From: Pseudocitrobacter corydidari | GTDB lineage: Bacteria; Pseudomonadota; Gammaproteobacteria; Enterobacterales; Enterobacteriaceae | Length of the DNA stretch: 64,000 nucleotides | NCBI RefSeq assembly: GCF_021172065.1 | Contig: NZ_CP087880.1 | Coordinates: 62,001 to 126,000, forward strand | Direction of reading: 5' to 3' | Shown here: piece by piece, positions 18,368 to 30,870 of the stretch | Layout: every line of letters begins with the position of its first letter | How positions within the stretch are numbered: the first letter of the stretch is position 1 | The notes under the pieces: generated by a model | The model's database searches: none | The model's input: the letters and a program-made list of their open reading frames with translations, nothing else | Told to the model about the DNA's origin: nothing | Translations under genes and position numbers: made by a program

Positions 18368-19095
18368 CGTCATTGATTATCCCGCAGTGGCCGCAGCCGA
18401 AGGGCGTGGCATCCTGTAGTTCCACCCGTAAAGGCGGTGTGAGTCAAGCGCCTTACGATTCTCTGAATCTCGGCGCGCATTGCGGTGATAATCCAGACGA
18501 TGTAGAAGAGAATCGCCGCCGCTTGTTTGCGGCGGGCGGCTTACCCTCTAAACCGGTCTGGCTTGAACAGGTTCATGGTAAAGATGTGCTGCGCTTAAGC
18601 GGCGGGCCGTATGAATCGAAACGTGCCGATGCCTCATACAGCAATACGCCGGGCACCGTTTGTGCGGTGATGACCGCCGATTGTCTGCCGGTTCTGTTCT
18701 GTAATCTCGATGGAACCGAAGTCGCTGCGGCGCATGCGGGCTGGCGCGGGCTGTGTGAAGGCGTGCTGGAAGAGACGGTTGCCTGCTTTAACGATCGCCC
18801 TGAAAATATCCTGGCGTGGCTTGGCCCGGCGATTGGCCCAACGGCGTTTGAAGTGGGGCCGGAAGTGCGCGACGCCTTCATGGCGAAAGACCATCAGGCT
18901 GACGCCGCGTTCCGCGCAGCGGGCGAAAAGTACTATGCTGATATTTATCTACTGGCGCGTCAGCGTCTGGGAAATGTCGGTGTGCAGCGCATCTACGGCG
19001 GTGACCGCTGTACCTTCAGCCAAAACGATGATTTTTTCTCATATCGTCGTGACCGTACTACGGGTCGTATGGCAAGTTTCATTTGGCTGATATAA
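18364..19095 (+). CDS. pgeF: Polyphenol oxidase/laccase-family protein PgeF (YfiH)
   Basis: A 243-residue protein of the YfiH/DUF152 family. In E. coli it is proposed to edit peptidoglycan precursors carrying L-Ser in place of L-Ala. Conserved metal- and substrate-binding segments are visible: STRKGGVS, EQVHGKDVL, VMTADCLPVLF, VAAAHAGWRGLCEGVLE and CTFSQNDDFFSYRRD. The cluster of His and Cys residues matches the family. Translation is coupled to rluD by the ATGA overlap. Confidence 0.93.
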   Translation: MTSLIIPQWPQPKGVASCSSTRKGGVSQAPYDSLNLGAHCGDNPDDVEENRRRLFAAGGLPSKPVWLEQVHGKDVLRLSGGPYESKRADASYSNTPGTVCAVMTADCLPVLFCNLDGTEVAAAHAGWRGLCEGVLEETVACFNDRPENILAWLGPAIGPTAFEVGPEVRDAFMAKDHQADAAFRAAGEKYYADIYLLARQRLGNVGVQRIYGGDRCTFSQNDDFFSYRRDRTTGRMASFIWLI

Positions 19096-19156
19096 CCTAA
19101 AGAATCAAGACGATCCAGAAGGCTGACTTATTTTTCGCATTAAACAGGTCATTAAC

Positions 19157-19185
19157 CTTGAATAATTGAGGGATGACCTCATTTA
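19157..19185 (+). promoter_or_regulatory. Sigma-32 heat-shock promoter of clpB
   Basis: CTTGAAT (19157-19163), 13 bases, CCTCATTTA (19177-19185) matches the sigma-32 pattern CTTGAAA-N13-15-CCCCATNT. It lies 39 bases ahead of clpB, as in E. coli. Confidence 0.85.
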
Positions 19186-19223
19186 ATCTCCAGTAGCAAA
19201 ATTGACCTGTTATGGGAGGAATT

Positions 19224-21797
19224 ATGCGTCTGGATCGTCTTACTAACAAATTCCAGCTTGCTCTCGCCGATGCCCAGTCTCTCGCACTGGGGCACGACAA
19301 CCAGTTTATCGAACCACTTCATTTAATGAGCGCCTTACTGAATCAGGAAGGGGGTTCGATTCGTCCTTTGTTAACCACTGCTGGCATTAATGCGGGCCAG
19401 CTTCGCACGGCTATCGATCAGGCGTTAAGCCGATTACCTCAGGTGGAAGGCACCGGCGGCGACGTCCAGCCTTCACAGGATCTGGTGCGTGTGCTGAATC
19501 TTTGCGACAAGCTGGCGCAAAAACAGGGCGACAACTTTATTTCGTCAGAACTGTTTGTTCTGGCCGCGCTTGAGTCTCGCGGTTCACTGGCCGACCTGCT
19601 GAAATCCGCAGGGGCGACGACTGCCAACATTACTCAGGCGATTCAACAGATGCGCGGAGGGGAGAGCGTGAACGATCAAAATGCCGAAGACCAACGTCAG
19701 GCATTGAAAAAATATACCGTCGATCTGACCGAGCGTGCCGAGCAGGGCAAGCTTGATCCGGTCATCGGTCGTGATGAAGAAATTCGCCGCACCATTCAGG
19801 TGCTGCAACGCCGTACTAAAAATAACCCGGTGCTGATTGGTGAGCCTGGCGTCGGTAAAACGGCGATCGTCGAAGGGCTGGCGCAGCGTATCGTGAACGG
19901 CGAAGTGCCGGAAGGGCTGAAGGGCCGCCGCGTACTGGCGCTGGATATGGGCGCGCTGGTGGCCGGGGCGAAATATCGCGGTGAGTTTGAAGAACGTCTC
20001 AAAGGCGTGCTGAACGATCTGTCGAAACAGGAAGGCAACGTCATTCTGTTTATCGATGAGCTGCACACCATGGTGGGCGCAGGGAAAGCCGATGGCGCAA
20101 TGGACGCCGGGAACATGCTGAAACCGGCGCTGGCCCGTGGTGAACTGCACTGCGTGGGTGCCACGACGCTGGATGAATACCGTCAGTACATTGAAAAAGA
20201 TGCGGCGCTGGAACGTCGTTTCCAGAAAGTGTTTGTAGCAGAACCGTCCGTTGAAGATACCATCGCGATCCTGCGTGGTCTGAAAGAACGTTATGAACTG
20301 CACCACCACGTGCAGATCACCGACCCGGCTATCGTCGCAGCGGCAACGTTATCGCATCGTTATATTGCTGACCGTCAGCTGCCGGATAAAGCGATTGACC
20401 TGATCGATGAAGCGGCGTCCAGCATTCGTATGCAGATTGACTCGAAGCCGGAAGAACTCGACCGCCTCGATCGTCGTATCATCCAGTTGAAACTGGAACA
20501 GCAGGCGCTGAAGAAAGAGTCTGACGAAGCCAGCCTGAAACGTCTCGATATGCTGAATGAAGAGCTGGAAGACAAAGAACGCCAGTATTCGGTATTAGAA
20601 GAAGAGTGGAAGGCGGAGAAAGCCTCACTTTCCGGTACGCAGACGATTAAAGCAGAGCTCGAACAGGCGAAAATCGCCATCGAGCAGGCGCGCCGCGTGG
20701 GTGACCTGGGGCGGATGTCTGAACTGCAGTACGGTAAAATTCCGGAACTGGAAAAACAACTTGCTGCCGCGACTCAGTCTGAAGGCAAAACCATGCGTCT
20801 GCTGCGTAACCGTGTAACGGATGCGGAAATCGCCGAAGTGCTGGCACGCTGGACCGGGATCCCGGTTGCGCGCATGCTGGAAGGCGAACGTGAAAAACTG
20901 CTGCGGATGGAGCAAGACCTGCATAGCCGGGTGATTGGTCAGAACGAAGCGGTGGAAGCGGTATCGAACGCGATTCGTCGTAGCCGTGCTGGGCTTTCCG
21001 ATCCTAACCGTCCAATCGGTTCGTTCCTGTTCCTGGGGCCGACCGGTGTTGGTAAAACGGAGCTGTGTAAGGCGCTGGCGAACTTTATGTTCGATAGCGA
21101 CGACGCGATGGTGCGTATCGATATGTCCGAGTTTATGGAGAAACACTCTGTGTCTCGTCTGGTCGGTGCGCCTCCGGGATATGTCGGTTATGAAGAAGGC
21201 GGCTATCTGACCGAAGCCGTTCGTCGTCGCCCTTACTCGGTCATCCTGCTGGATGAAGTTGAGAAAGCGCACCCGGATGTGTTTAACATTCTGCTGCAGG
21301 TGCTGGATGATGGTCGTCTGACTGACGGGCAGGGGAGAACGGTCGACTTCCGTAATACGGTGGTGATTATGACCTCAAACCTGGGTTCCGATCTGATTCA
21401 GGAACGCTTTGGCGAGCTGGATTACGGACACATGAAAGATCTGGTGCTGGGCGTGGTCAGTCAGAGCTTCCGTCCGGAATTCATCAACCGTATTGATGAA
21501 GTGGTTGTGTTCCATCCGCTGGGTGAAGCACACATTGCTTCCATTGCACAGATTCAGCTGCAACGTCTGTACAAACGTCTGGAAGAGCGCGGTTATGAAA
21601 CGCAGATTTCCGATGAGGCGCTGCATCTGTTGAGTAAAAACGGTTATGACCCGGTATATGGCGCGCGTCCGTTGAAACGTGCTATTCAGCAGCAAATTGA
21701 AAACCCGCTGGCGCAGCAAATCCTTTCCGGTGAGCTGGTTCCGGGGAAAACGATACGTCTGGACGTTAAAGACGATCATATTGTGGCAGTGCAGTAA
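19224..21797 (+). CDS. clpB: ATP-dependent disaggregase ClpB
   Basis: A hexameric AAA+ chaperone that threads aggregated proteins through its pore together with DnaK. The 857 residues equal the E. coli protein from ATG 19224, preceded by GGGAGGA; a frame open to 19212 is not needed. There is an N domain to about 145. NBD1 carries GEPGVGKT at 206-213, the coiled-coil M domain spans about 409-525, and NBD2 carries GPTGVGKT from 605. [12 protein letters not shown] and [12 protein letters not shown] are the Walker B motifs. The gene has its own heat-shock promoter and terminator. Confidence 0.98.
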   Translation: MRLDRLTNKFQLALADAQSLALGHDNQFIEPLHLMSALLNQEGGSIRPLLTTAGINAGQLRTAIDQALSRLPQVEGTGGDVQPSQDLVRVLNLCDKLAQKQGDNFISSELFVLAALESRGSLADLLKSAGATTANITQAIQQMRGGESVNDQNAEDQRQALKKYTVDLTERAEQGKLDPVIGRDEEIRRTIQVLQRRTKNNPVLIGEPGVGKTAIVEGLAQRIVNGEVPEGLKGRRVLALDMGALVAGAKYRGEFEERLKGVLNDLSKQEGNVILFIDELHTMVGAGKADGAMDAGNMLKPALARGELHCVGATTLDEYRQYIEKDAALERRFQKVFVAEPSVEDTIAILRGLKERYELHHHVQITDPAIVAAATLSHRYIADRQLPDKAIDLIDEAASSIRMQIDSKPEELDRLDRRIIQLKLEQQALKKESDEASLKRLDMLNEELEDKERQYSVLEEEWKAEKASLSGTQTIKAELEQAKIAIEQARRVGDLGRMSELQYGKIPELEKQLAAATQSEGKTMRLLRNRVTDAEIAEVLARWTGIPVARMLEGEREKLLRMEQDLHSRVIGQNEAVEAVSNAIRRSRAGLSDPNRPIGSFLFLGPTGVGKTELCKALANFMFDSDDAMVRIDMSEFMEKHSVSRLVGAPPGYVGYEEGGYLTEAVRRRPYSVILLDEVEKAHPDVFNILLQVLDDGRLTDGQGRTVDFRNTVVIMTSNLGSDLIQERFGELDYGHMKDLVLGVVSQSFRPEFINRIDEVVVFHPLGEAHIASIAQIQLQRLYKRLEERGYETQISDEALHLLSKNGYDPVYGARPLKRAIQQQIENPLAQQILSGELVPGKTIRLDVKDDHIVAVQ
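19656..19670 (+). promoter_or_regulatory. clpB: Internal ribosome-binding site and GTG start of short ClpB
   Basis: Codon 149 of clpB is GTG (19668-19670), preceded by GGAGGGGAG. In E. coli the same Val149 starts the shorter ClpB95 isoform that lacks the N domain. Position and strong Shine-Dalgarno are conserved here. Confidence 0.8.
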
Positions 21798-21810
21798 GTC
21801 ACAAAAATGC

Positions 21811-21840
21811 AAAAACGGGCCCTCAGGGGCTCGTTTTTGT
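21811..21840 (+). terminator. clpB terminator
   Basis: AAAAACGGGCCC pairs with GGGCTCGTTTTT (one G-U pair), followed by more T residues. It lies 13 bases after the clpB stop. Confidence 0.85.
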
Positions 21841-21884
21841 TTATAAACCAGGCAAAAATAAGTAAGTTGAATGAAAAGTGAGCG

Positions 21885-21938
21885 AGTAAAAAGTTTTTTG
21901 TATTTTATGCTTGCGAGATCTCAATTACTCCCTATAAT
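21885..21938 (+). promoter_or_regulatory. rRNA operon promoter P1 with UP element
   Basis: TTGCGA (21911-21916), 16 bases, TATAAT (21933-21938), then a GC-rich discriminator GCGCCCCC typical of stringently controlled rRNA P1 promoters. The A/T-rich tract at 21885-21910 fits an UP element. Confidence 0.85.
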
Positions 21939-22001
21939 GCGCCCCCACTGACACGGAACAACGGCCAACATGCCGCCGGGTCAACAGAGTGAAAATAAAA
22001 C

Positions 22002-22029
22002 TTGACTCTGTAGCGGGATGGCGTAATAT
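22002..22029 (+). promoter_or_regulatory. rRNA operon promoter P2
   Basis: TTGACT (22002-22007), 16 bases, TAATAT (22024-22029), about 90 bases downstream of P1 and ahead of the boxB-boxA antitermination site. Confidence 0.85.
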
Positions 22030-22040
22030 GCACACCCCGC

Positions 22041-22079
22041 GCCGCTGAGAAAAAGCGAAGCGGCACTGCTCTTTAACAA
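22041..22079 (+). promoter_or_regulatory. rRNA leader boxB-boxA antitermination site
   Basis: The boxB hairpin GCCGCT...AGCGGC spans 22041-22064. BoxA TGCTCTTTAACAA follows at 22067-22079 and would bind NusB-S10. It lies 128 bases ahead of the 16S gene. Confidence 0.88.
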
Positions 22080-22206
22080 TTTATCAGACAATCTGTGTGG
22101 GCACTCAATGATACGGATTCTTAACGTCGCAAGACGATAAATGAATACCAAGTCTCTGAGTGAACACGTAATTCATTACGAAGTTTAATTCACGAGCATC
22201 AAACTT

Positions 22207-23748
<1,542 letters not shown>

Positions 23749-23833
23749 CCTTAAAGAACCGTTCCTTGAAGTGCTCACACAGATTGTCTGATGAAAAGTA
23801 AATAGCAAGGCGTCTTGCGATTGAGACTTCAGT

Positions 23834-23909
23834 GTCCCCTTCGTCTAGAGGCCCAGGACACCGCCCTTTCACGGCGGTAACAGGGGTTCGAATCCCCTAG
23901 GGGACGCCA
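23834..23909 (+). tRNA. tRNA-Glu (anticodon TTC)
   Basis: 76 nucleotides with encoded CCA. The acceptor stem GTCCCCT pairs with AGGGGAC, the anticodon arm is CCGCC-CTTTCAC-GGCGG with TTC at 23868-23870, and the T arm has GGTTCGAAT. Lies in the 16S-23S spacer, so the operon is of the single-tRNA-Glu class, like E. coli rrnB, C, E and G. Confidence 0.98.
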
Positions 23910-23984
23910 CTTGCTGGTATGTGTGAGTGAAAGTCGCCGACCGTCATATCTCAAAACAGACTGTTAAGTCTTGTTTGAGATATT

Positions 23985-23997
23985 TGCTCTTTAAAAA
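23985..23997 (+). promoter_or_regulatory. Spacer boxA ahead of 23S rRNA
   Basis: TGCTCTTTAAAAA, a boxA-like antitermination element in the 16S-23S spacer at the usual site after the tRNA gene. Confidence 0.75.
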
Positions 23998-24102
23998 TCT
24001 GGATCAAGCTGAAAATTGAAACGACACACTATTTAAGTGTGTTCGAGTCTCTCAAATTTTCGCAACACTGATGGTGTTTTACGAAACATCTTCGGGTTGT
24101 GA

Positions 24103-27009
<2,907 letters not shown>

Positions 27010-27104
27010 ACAACGCCGAAGATGTTTTGGCGGAAGACAGACATCAGTTTCAGCTTGATAACAGATTAAATTGACCGGCGATAAGCGGGTTAATAAACAG
27101 AATT

Positions 27105-27224
27105 TGCCTGGCGGCAGTAGCGCGGTGGTCCCACCTGACCCCATGCCGAACTCAGAAGTGAAACGCCGTAGCGCCGATGGTAGTGTGGGGTCTCCCCATG
27201 CGAGAGTAGGGAACTGCCAGGCAT
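27105..27224 (+). rRNA. 5S ribosomal RNA
   Basis: 120 nucleotides from TGCCTGGCGGC to CTGCCAGGCAT, whose ends pair. Sits 95 bases after the 23S gene, ahead of the operon terminators. Confidence 0.98.
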
Positions 27225-27231
27225 CAAATAA

Positions 27232-27272
27232 AACGAAAGGCTCAGTCGAAAGACTGGGCCTTTTGTTTTATC
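27232..27272 (+). terminator. rRNA operon terminator T1
   Basis: AAAGGCTCAGTC and GACTGGGCCTTT pair around GAAA, followed by TGTTTTA. Close to the well-known E. coli rrnB T1. Confidence 0.92.
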
Positions 27273-27379
27273 TGTTGTTTGTCGGTGAACGCTCTCCCGA
27301 GTAGGACAAATCCGCCGGGAGCGGATTTGAACGTTGCGAAGCAACGGCCCGAAGGGTGGCGGGCAGGATGCCCGCCATA

Positions 27380-27432
27380 AACTGCCAGGCATCAAATAAA
27401 GCAGAAGGCCATCCGCAAGGATGGCCTTTTTG
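27380..27432 (+). terminator. rRNA operon terminator T2 with 5S-end remnant
   Basis: AAGGCCATCC and GGATGGCCTT pair around GCAA and end in five T residues. Just upstream, AACTGCCAGGCATCAAATAA repeats the 3' end of the 5S gene and its flank, as in E. coli rrnB T1-T2. Confidence 0.88.
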
Positions 27433-27449
27433 CGCTGGAGCGAAAAACA

Positions 27450-27531
27450 ACGCCGGATGGCGGCTGCGCCTTATCCGGCCTAAGGGTACGGTGCACATTG
27501 TAGGCCCGGTAAGCGCAAGCGCCACCGGGCA
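27450..27531. repeat. REP/BIME element downstream of the rRNA operon
   Basis: Two REP units in opposite senses: CGCCGGATGGCGGCTGCGCC with TTATCCGGCC, and TAGGCCCGGTAAGCGCAAGC with GCCACCGGGC. This is a bacterial interspersed mosaic element between the operon terminator and kgtP. Confidence 0.85.
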
Positions 27532-27584
27532 ACACCACGCGCACAACTCCCATCCCATAATACTCCCGCTACAGCTAATCCTAA

Positions 27585-27604
27585 TTTGTTACCTTGCTAA
27601 CAAA
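27585..27604. promoter_or_regulatory. Perfect inverted repeat upstream of kgtP
   Basis: TTTGTTA, six bases, TAACAAA forms a perfect dyad about 130 bases ahead of kgtP, in an AT-rich stretch. It has the form of an operator for a dimeric regulator; the regulator is unknown to me. Confidence 0.5.
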
Positions 27605-27731
27605 AAACGTGATAGATATCGCAAAATAATTAATAACAATTATATAACATTTCGTTCACTGAAAATTTATCTGCGTGACGAGTTACGCCCGGTAAGACAG
27701 ATAAAACACCTGTAGCAGGAGCATAATTATA

Positions 27732-29030
27732 ATGACCGAAACCAGCGTAGCCGCCGAGCAGTCGCTCACCGATCATGATACCCGTCGCCGGGTCATGGCC
27801 ATCGTCGGGGCTTCATCAGGGAACCTTGTCGAATGGTTTGATTTTTACGTCTATTCCTTCTGTTCTCTCTATTTTGCCCACATCTTTTTCCCAACCGGAA
27901 ATACCACGACCCAGCTGTTACAAACGGCGGGTGTTTTTGCCGCAGGCTTTTTAATGCGCCCCATTGGCGGCTGGATGTTTGGCCGTATTGCGGATCGTCA
28001 TGGGCGTAAAAAGTCGATGCTGATCTCTGTTTGTATGATGTGCTTCGGCTCTCTGGTTATTGCCTGCCTGCCGGGATACGACACGATCGGAACCTGGGCT
28101 CCCGCACTGCTTCTGCTGGCACGTTTGTTCCAGGGGCTCTCCGTCGGCGGGGAGTACGGCACCAGCGCAACGTATATGAGTGAAGTCGCGGTAGAAGGCC
28201 GTAAAGGGTTCTATGCTTCATTCCAGTATGTCACGCTGATTGGTGGTCAACTGCTGGCACTGCTGGTTGTCGTGCTTCTGCAGAATGTCCTGAGCAGCGA
28301 AGATCTGCACAGCTGGGGTTGGCGTATTCCGTTCGCAATGGGGGCGGTGTTAGCGGTTGTGGCGCTGTGGTTACGTCGTCAGCTGGATGAAACGTCGCAT
28401 AAAGAAACGCGTACGCTGAAAGAAGCGGGTTCCTTCAAGGGACTGTGGCGCAACCGTAAAGCCTTCATAATGGTGCTCGGTTTTACCGCCGGCGGCTCGC
28501 TGATTTTCTACACCTTCACCACCTACATGCAGAAATATCTGGTCAACACCGCCGGGATGGACCCGAAGGTCGCCAGCATCATCATGACCGCCGCACTGTT
28601 CGTCTACATGCTCGCCCAGCCGCTGTTTGGTTTGCTTTCCGACAAGATTGGTCGTCGCGCTTCAATGCTCTGCTTTGGATCGCTGGCGACGCTGTTTACC
28701 GTACCGATTCTCTCCGCCCTACAAAACGTCACCTCTCCGTTTGCCGCTTTTGCGCTGGTGATGTGCGCACTGTTGATCACCAGCTTCTATACCTCGATCA
28801 GCGGGATCCTGAAAGCCGAGATGTTCCCGGCGCAGGTTCGTGCGTTAGGCGTGGGGTTATCTTATGCGGTAGCGAATGCCTTGTTTGGTGGTTCTGCGGA
28901 GTATGTTGCGCTGTCGCTGAAATCAATTGGCGTGGAATCAGCCTTCTTCTGGTACGTTACCGCGATGACGGCGCTGGCGTTCCTGGTGTCGCTGATGCTG
29001 CATCGCAAAGGAAAAGGATTACGCCTGTAG
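27732..29030 (+). CDS. kgtP: Alpha-ketoglutarate/H+ symporter KgtP
   Basis: A 432-residue major-facilitator permease, the same length as E. coli KgtP, which imports 2-oxoglutarate with protons. There are twelve predicted membrane helices. The metabolite-H+ symporter motifs include [16 protein letters not shown] near the N-terminus, [15 protein letters not shown] in loop 2-3, [17 protein letters not shown], and [11 protein letters not shown] in loop 8-9. A ribosome-binding site (AGGAG) lies ahead of ATG 27732. It converges on yfiM with two bases between the stops. Confidence 0.96.
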   Translation: MTETSVAAEQSLTDHDTRRRVMAIVGASSGNLVEWFDFYVYSFCSLYFAHIFFPTGNTTTQLLQTAGVFAAGFLMRPIGGWMFGRIADRHGRKKSMLISVCMMCFGSLVIACLPGYDTIGTWAPALLLLARLFQGLSVGGEYGTSATYMSEVAVEGRKGFYASFQYVTLIGGQLLALLVVVLLQNVLSSEDLHSWGWRIPFAMGAVLAVVALWLRRQLDETSHKETRTLKEAGSFKGLWRNRKAFIMVLGFTAGGSLIFYTFTTYMQKYLVNTAGMDPKVASIIMTAALFVYMLAQPLFGLLSDKIGRRASMLCFGSLATLFTVPILSALQNVTSPFAAFALVMCALLITSFYTSISGILKAEMFPAQVRALGVGLSYAVANALFGGSAEYVALSLKSIGVESAFFWYVTAMTALAFLVSLMLHRKGKGLRL

Positions 29031-29032
29031 GA

Positions 29033-29362
29033 TTAATGCTGTGCCAGCTGCCACACCGCATAGCCGGTTGTGGCGCCGGCAACATCCCACGCAAAATCTT
29101 TCCAGCTCCAGCCGCTCCCAGTCGGGCGGCTATCCCACAGTTCTTTCGATGCCCCCAGACTTAACGAAAACATCACCCCCAACGCGGCGCTGCGATCGCG
29201 GCTAACGCCCTGATGCTGGAAGTATTCATTCCCGGCAGCAGAGAGCATCGCCGAGCCAATAAAGTGCTGTGCTTTATCTTGTCCGCTCCAGCTGTCGTTC
29301 GCCATATGGCTGCTGCAACCGCTCAGGGTGAAAAGGGCAATCAGAGGCAGGAGGATACGCAT
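29033..29362 (-). CDS. yfiM: YfiM, small lipoprotein of unknown function
   Basis: A 109-residue protein with a lipoprotein signal ending LSGC. The body is short, with the conserved [20 protein letters not shown] and [21 protein letters not shown], as in E. coli YfiM (about 107 residues). The family is uncharacterised. It starts just downstream of the pssA terminator, so it probably has its own promoter or uses readthrough. Convergent with kgtP. Confidence 0.9.
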   Translation of the reverse strand: MRILLPLIALFTLSGCSSHMANDSWSGQDKAQHFIGSAMLSAAGNEYFQHQGVSRDRSAALGVMFSLSLGASKELWDSRPTGSGWSWKDFAWDVAGATTGYAVWQLAQH

Positions 29363-29373
29363 AAATCATTCCT

Positions 29374-29401
29374 GAAAAAAAGCCCCGCGCTGGACGGGGC
29401 T
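29374..29401 (-). terminator. pssA terminator
   Basis: AGCCCCG and CGGGGCT pair around a 7-base loop (29381-29401) and are followed on the minus strand by seven T residues. It lies between pssA and yfiM. Confidence 0.82.
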
Positions 29402-29406
29402 GATAT

Positions 29407-30762
29407 TTAGAGGATACGGCTAATAAGGCGGTCGATACGGATGCGTCGCAGACGGCGGATCAGTTTGCGCACTTTTACCGGATAATCAGCGATACTTTGC
29501 AGATCGCGATAGTGATTGACCACGGTAGTGTGGGCGCGAATCAGCTTCAGCTCTTTCTCGCGTTTCTCCCGCAGCTTGTGTTGCGGGTCATGGATGAGTA
29601 CGGCGTTCTCGAGGTCCAGGCGCCAGGCGCGCGGGTTGAGGTTATTGCCGGTCAGCAGCATCCACTCGTCATCCACCCACATCCCTTTCAGGTGATAGCT
29701 GTTATCGCCGTCTTTCCACAGACGTACAACGAGCTGGTCTGTGTTGACGTAGTACTGTAAACGGCTCAGGAATCGACGCAGGTTAATTTCGTACAGATAC
29801 GGCAGCGCGCCGATAATCTTGAACGGTTCATTTTCCGGGATGAAGAAATCGTTCGCCGTTTTATCGCCAACGATAATTTCGACCTTTTTGCCTTCACGCA
29901 GCAGGCGAATGATATTGCGCACTAACAGCGCAGGCAGGTTGAAATAGGGGGTGCAGATCGTCAGCTTATGCTCGGCGCACGGCATCAGATGGAAAATGGT
30001 TTTATTCAACAGGCTGGTTTTACCCAGGCCAACCAGCGGCGTAACAGAAAGCTGTTCGTCGTCGGCGTTACCCAGATAATGGTACCCCGTATCACGCAGT
30101 TCCTGGCGATAGAGGCGAATATCATTTTTGATTTCCGGGCTTTTCGGGCGGCAACTATCATCGAGACGATTAACGCCGCGACCTTCCACTAAATTTTGCC
30201 CCACCCAGTCATACATGATATCCGCCATTTGCGGGTTACGAATGCACTGATAGCGGTCGTAACGATATTTATCATGCTGATGGAGGTAGACATCATTGAT
30301 GCTCGCGCCGCTGTACAGCACGCTGTCATCAATAATAAAGCCTTTAAAATGGAGTACGCCCAGCGCTTCGCGGGTATTGATTGGCACGCCATAAACTGGC
30401 ACATCCACGCCCGGATTTTCATGTGCCATGCGGCAGTACCAGTCGGCGTTGGTATTCGACGCCGCTGCGCCAATACGTCCACGCTGTGCGCGGTGCCAGT
30501 CAACCAGTACTTTCACTTCCAGCTCAGGCCGTTGACGTTTTGCGTCATACAGCGCCTGTAAAATCGCCTTCCCGGCATCGTCCTGTTCCAGATACAGCGC
30601 GACTATACAGATGCGTCGCGTAGCGCCGGCAATTTTTGCCAGCAGCGCTTGCCGAAAATCGGCCGGCGCGTAGAAAAACTCAATATCATCAACTGACTGA
30701 GAAAGCTTGGGTAGCTGGGCAAGGTGTTGTTGATGTTTATTACGCTTAAATTTTGACAACAT
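29407..30762 (-). CDS. pssA: Phosphatidylserine synthase PssA
   Basis: Joins CDP-diacylglycerol and serine to phosphatidylserine, the precursor of phosphatidylethanolamine. The 451 residues equal E. coli from ATG 30762; an in-frame GTG one codon upstream exists. It is a phospholipase-D-superfamily enzyme with two HKD-type motifs, HFKGFIIDDSVLYSGAS and HLKGMWVDDEWMLLTGNN. It is very basic at both ends, ending VRKLIRRLRRIRIDRLIS, which fits its peripheral membrane and ribosome association. It follows patZ after 108 bases. Confidence 0.96.
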   Translation of the reverse strand: MLSKFKRNKHQQHLAQLPKLSQSVDDIEFFYAPADFRQALLAKIAGATRRICIVALYLEQDDAGKAILQALYDAKRQRPELEVKVLVDWHRAQRGRIGAAASNTNADWYCRMAHENPGVDVPVYGVPINTREALGVLHFKGFIIDDSVLYSGASINDVYLHQHDKYRYDRYQCIRNPQMADIMYDWVGQNLVEGRGVNRLDDSCRPKSPEIKNDIRLYRQELRDTGYHYLGNADDEQLSVTPLVGLGKTSLLNKTIFHLMPCAEHKLTICTPYFNLPALLVRNIIRLLREGKKVEIIVGDKTANDFFIPENEPFKIIGALPYLYEINLRRFLSRLQYYVNTDQLVVRLWKDGDNSYHLKGMWVDDEWMLLTGNNLNPRAWRLDLENAVLIHDPQHKLREKREKELKLIRAHTTVVNHYRDLQSIADYPVKVRKLIRRLRRIRIDRLISRIL

Positions 30763-30870
30763 CACAGTGCGTTTCTTCTCTGTTTTAGTGAAGGGTCCTC
30801 TGTACCAGGCAGACGACGTAAGCGGTCAATAATACCATCTCTGTCGGTCAAGGGTAGTATTTCCAGCAAC

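Noticed and set aside
23834-23909. tRNA-Glu as an integration site for a mobile element
   Set aside because: No integrase gene and no repeat of the tRNA end nearby; it is the normal rRNA spacer tRNA.
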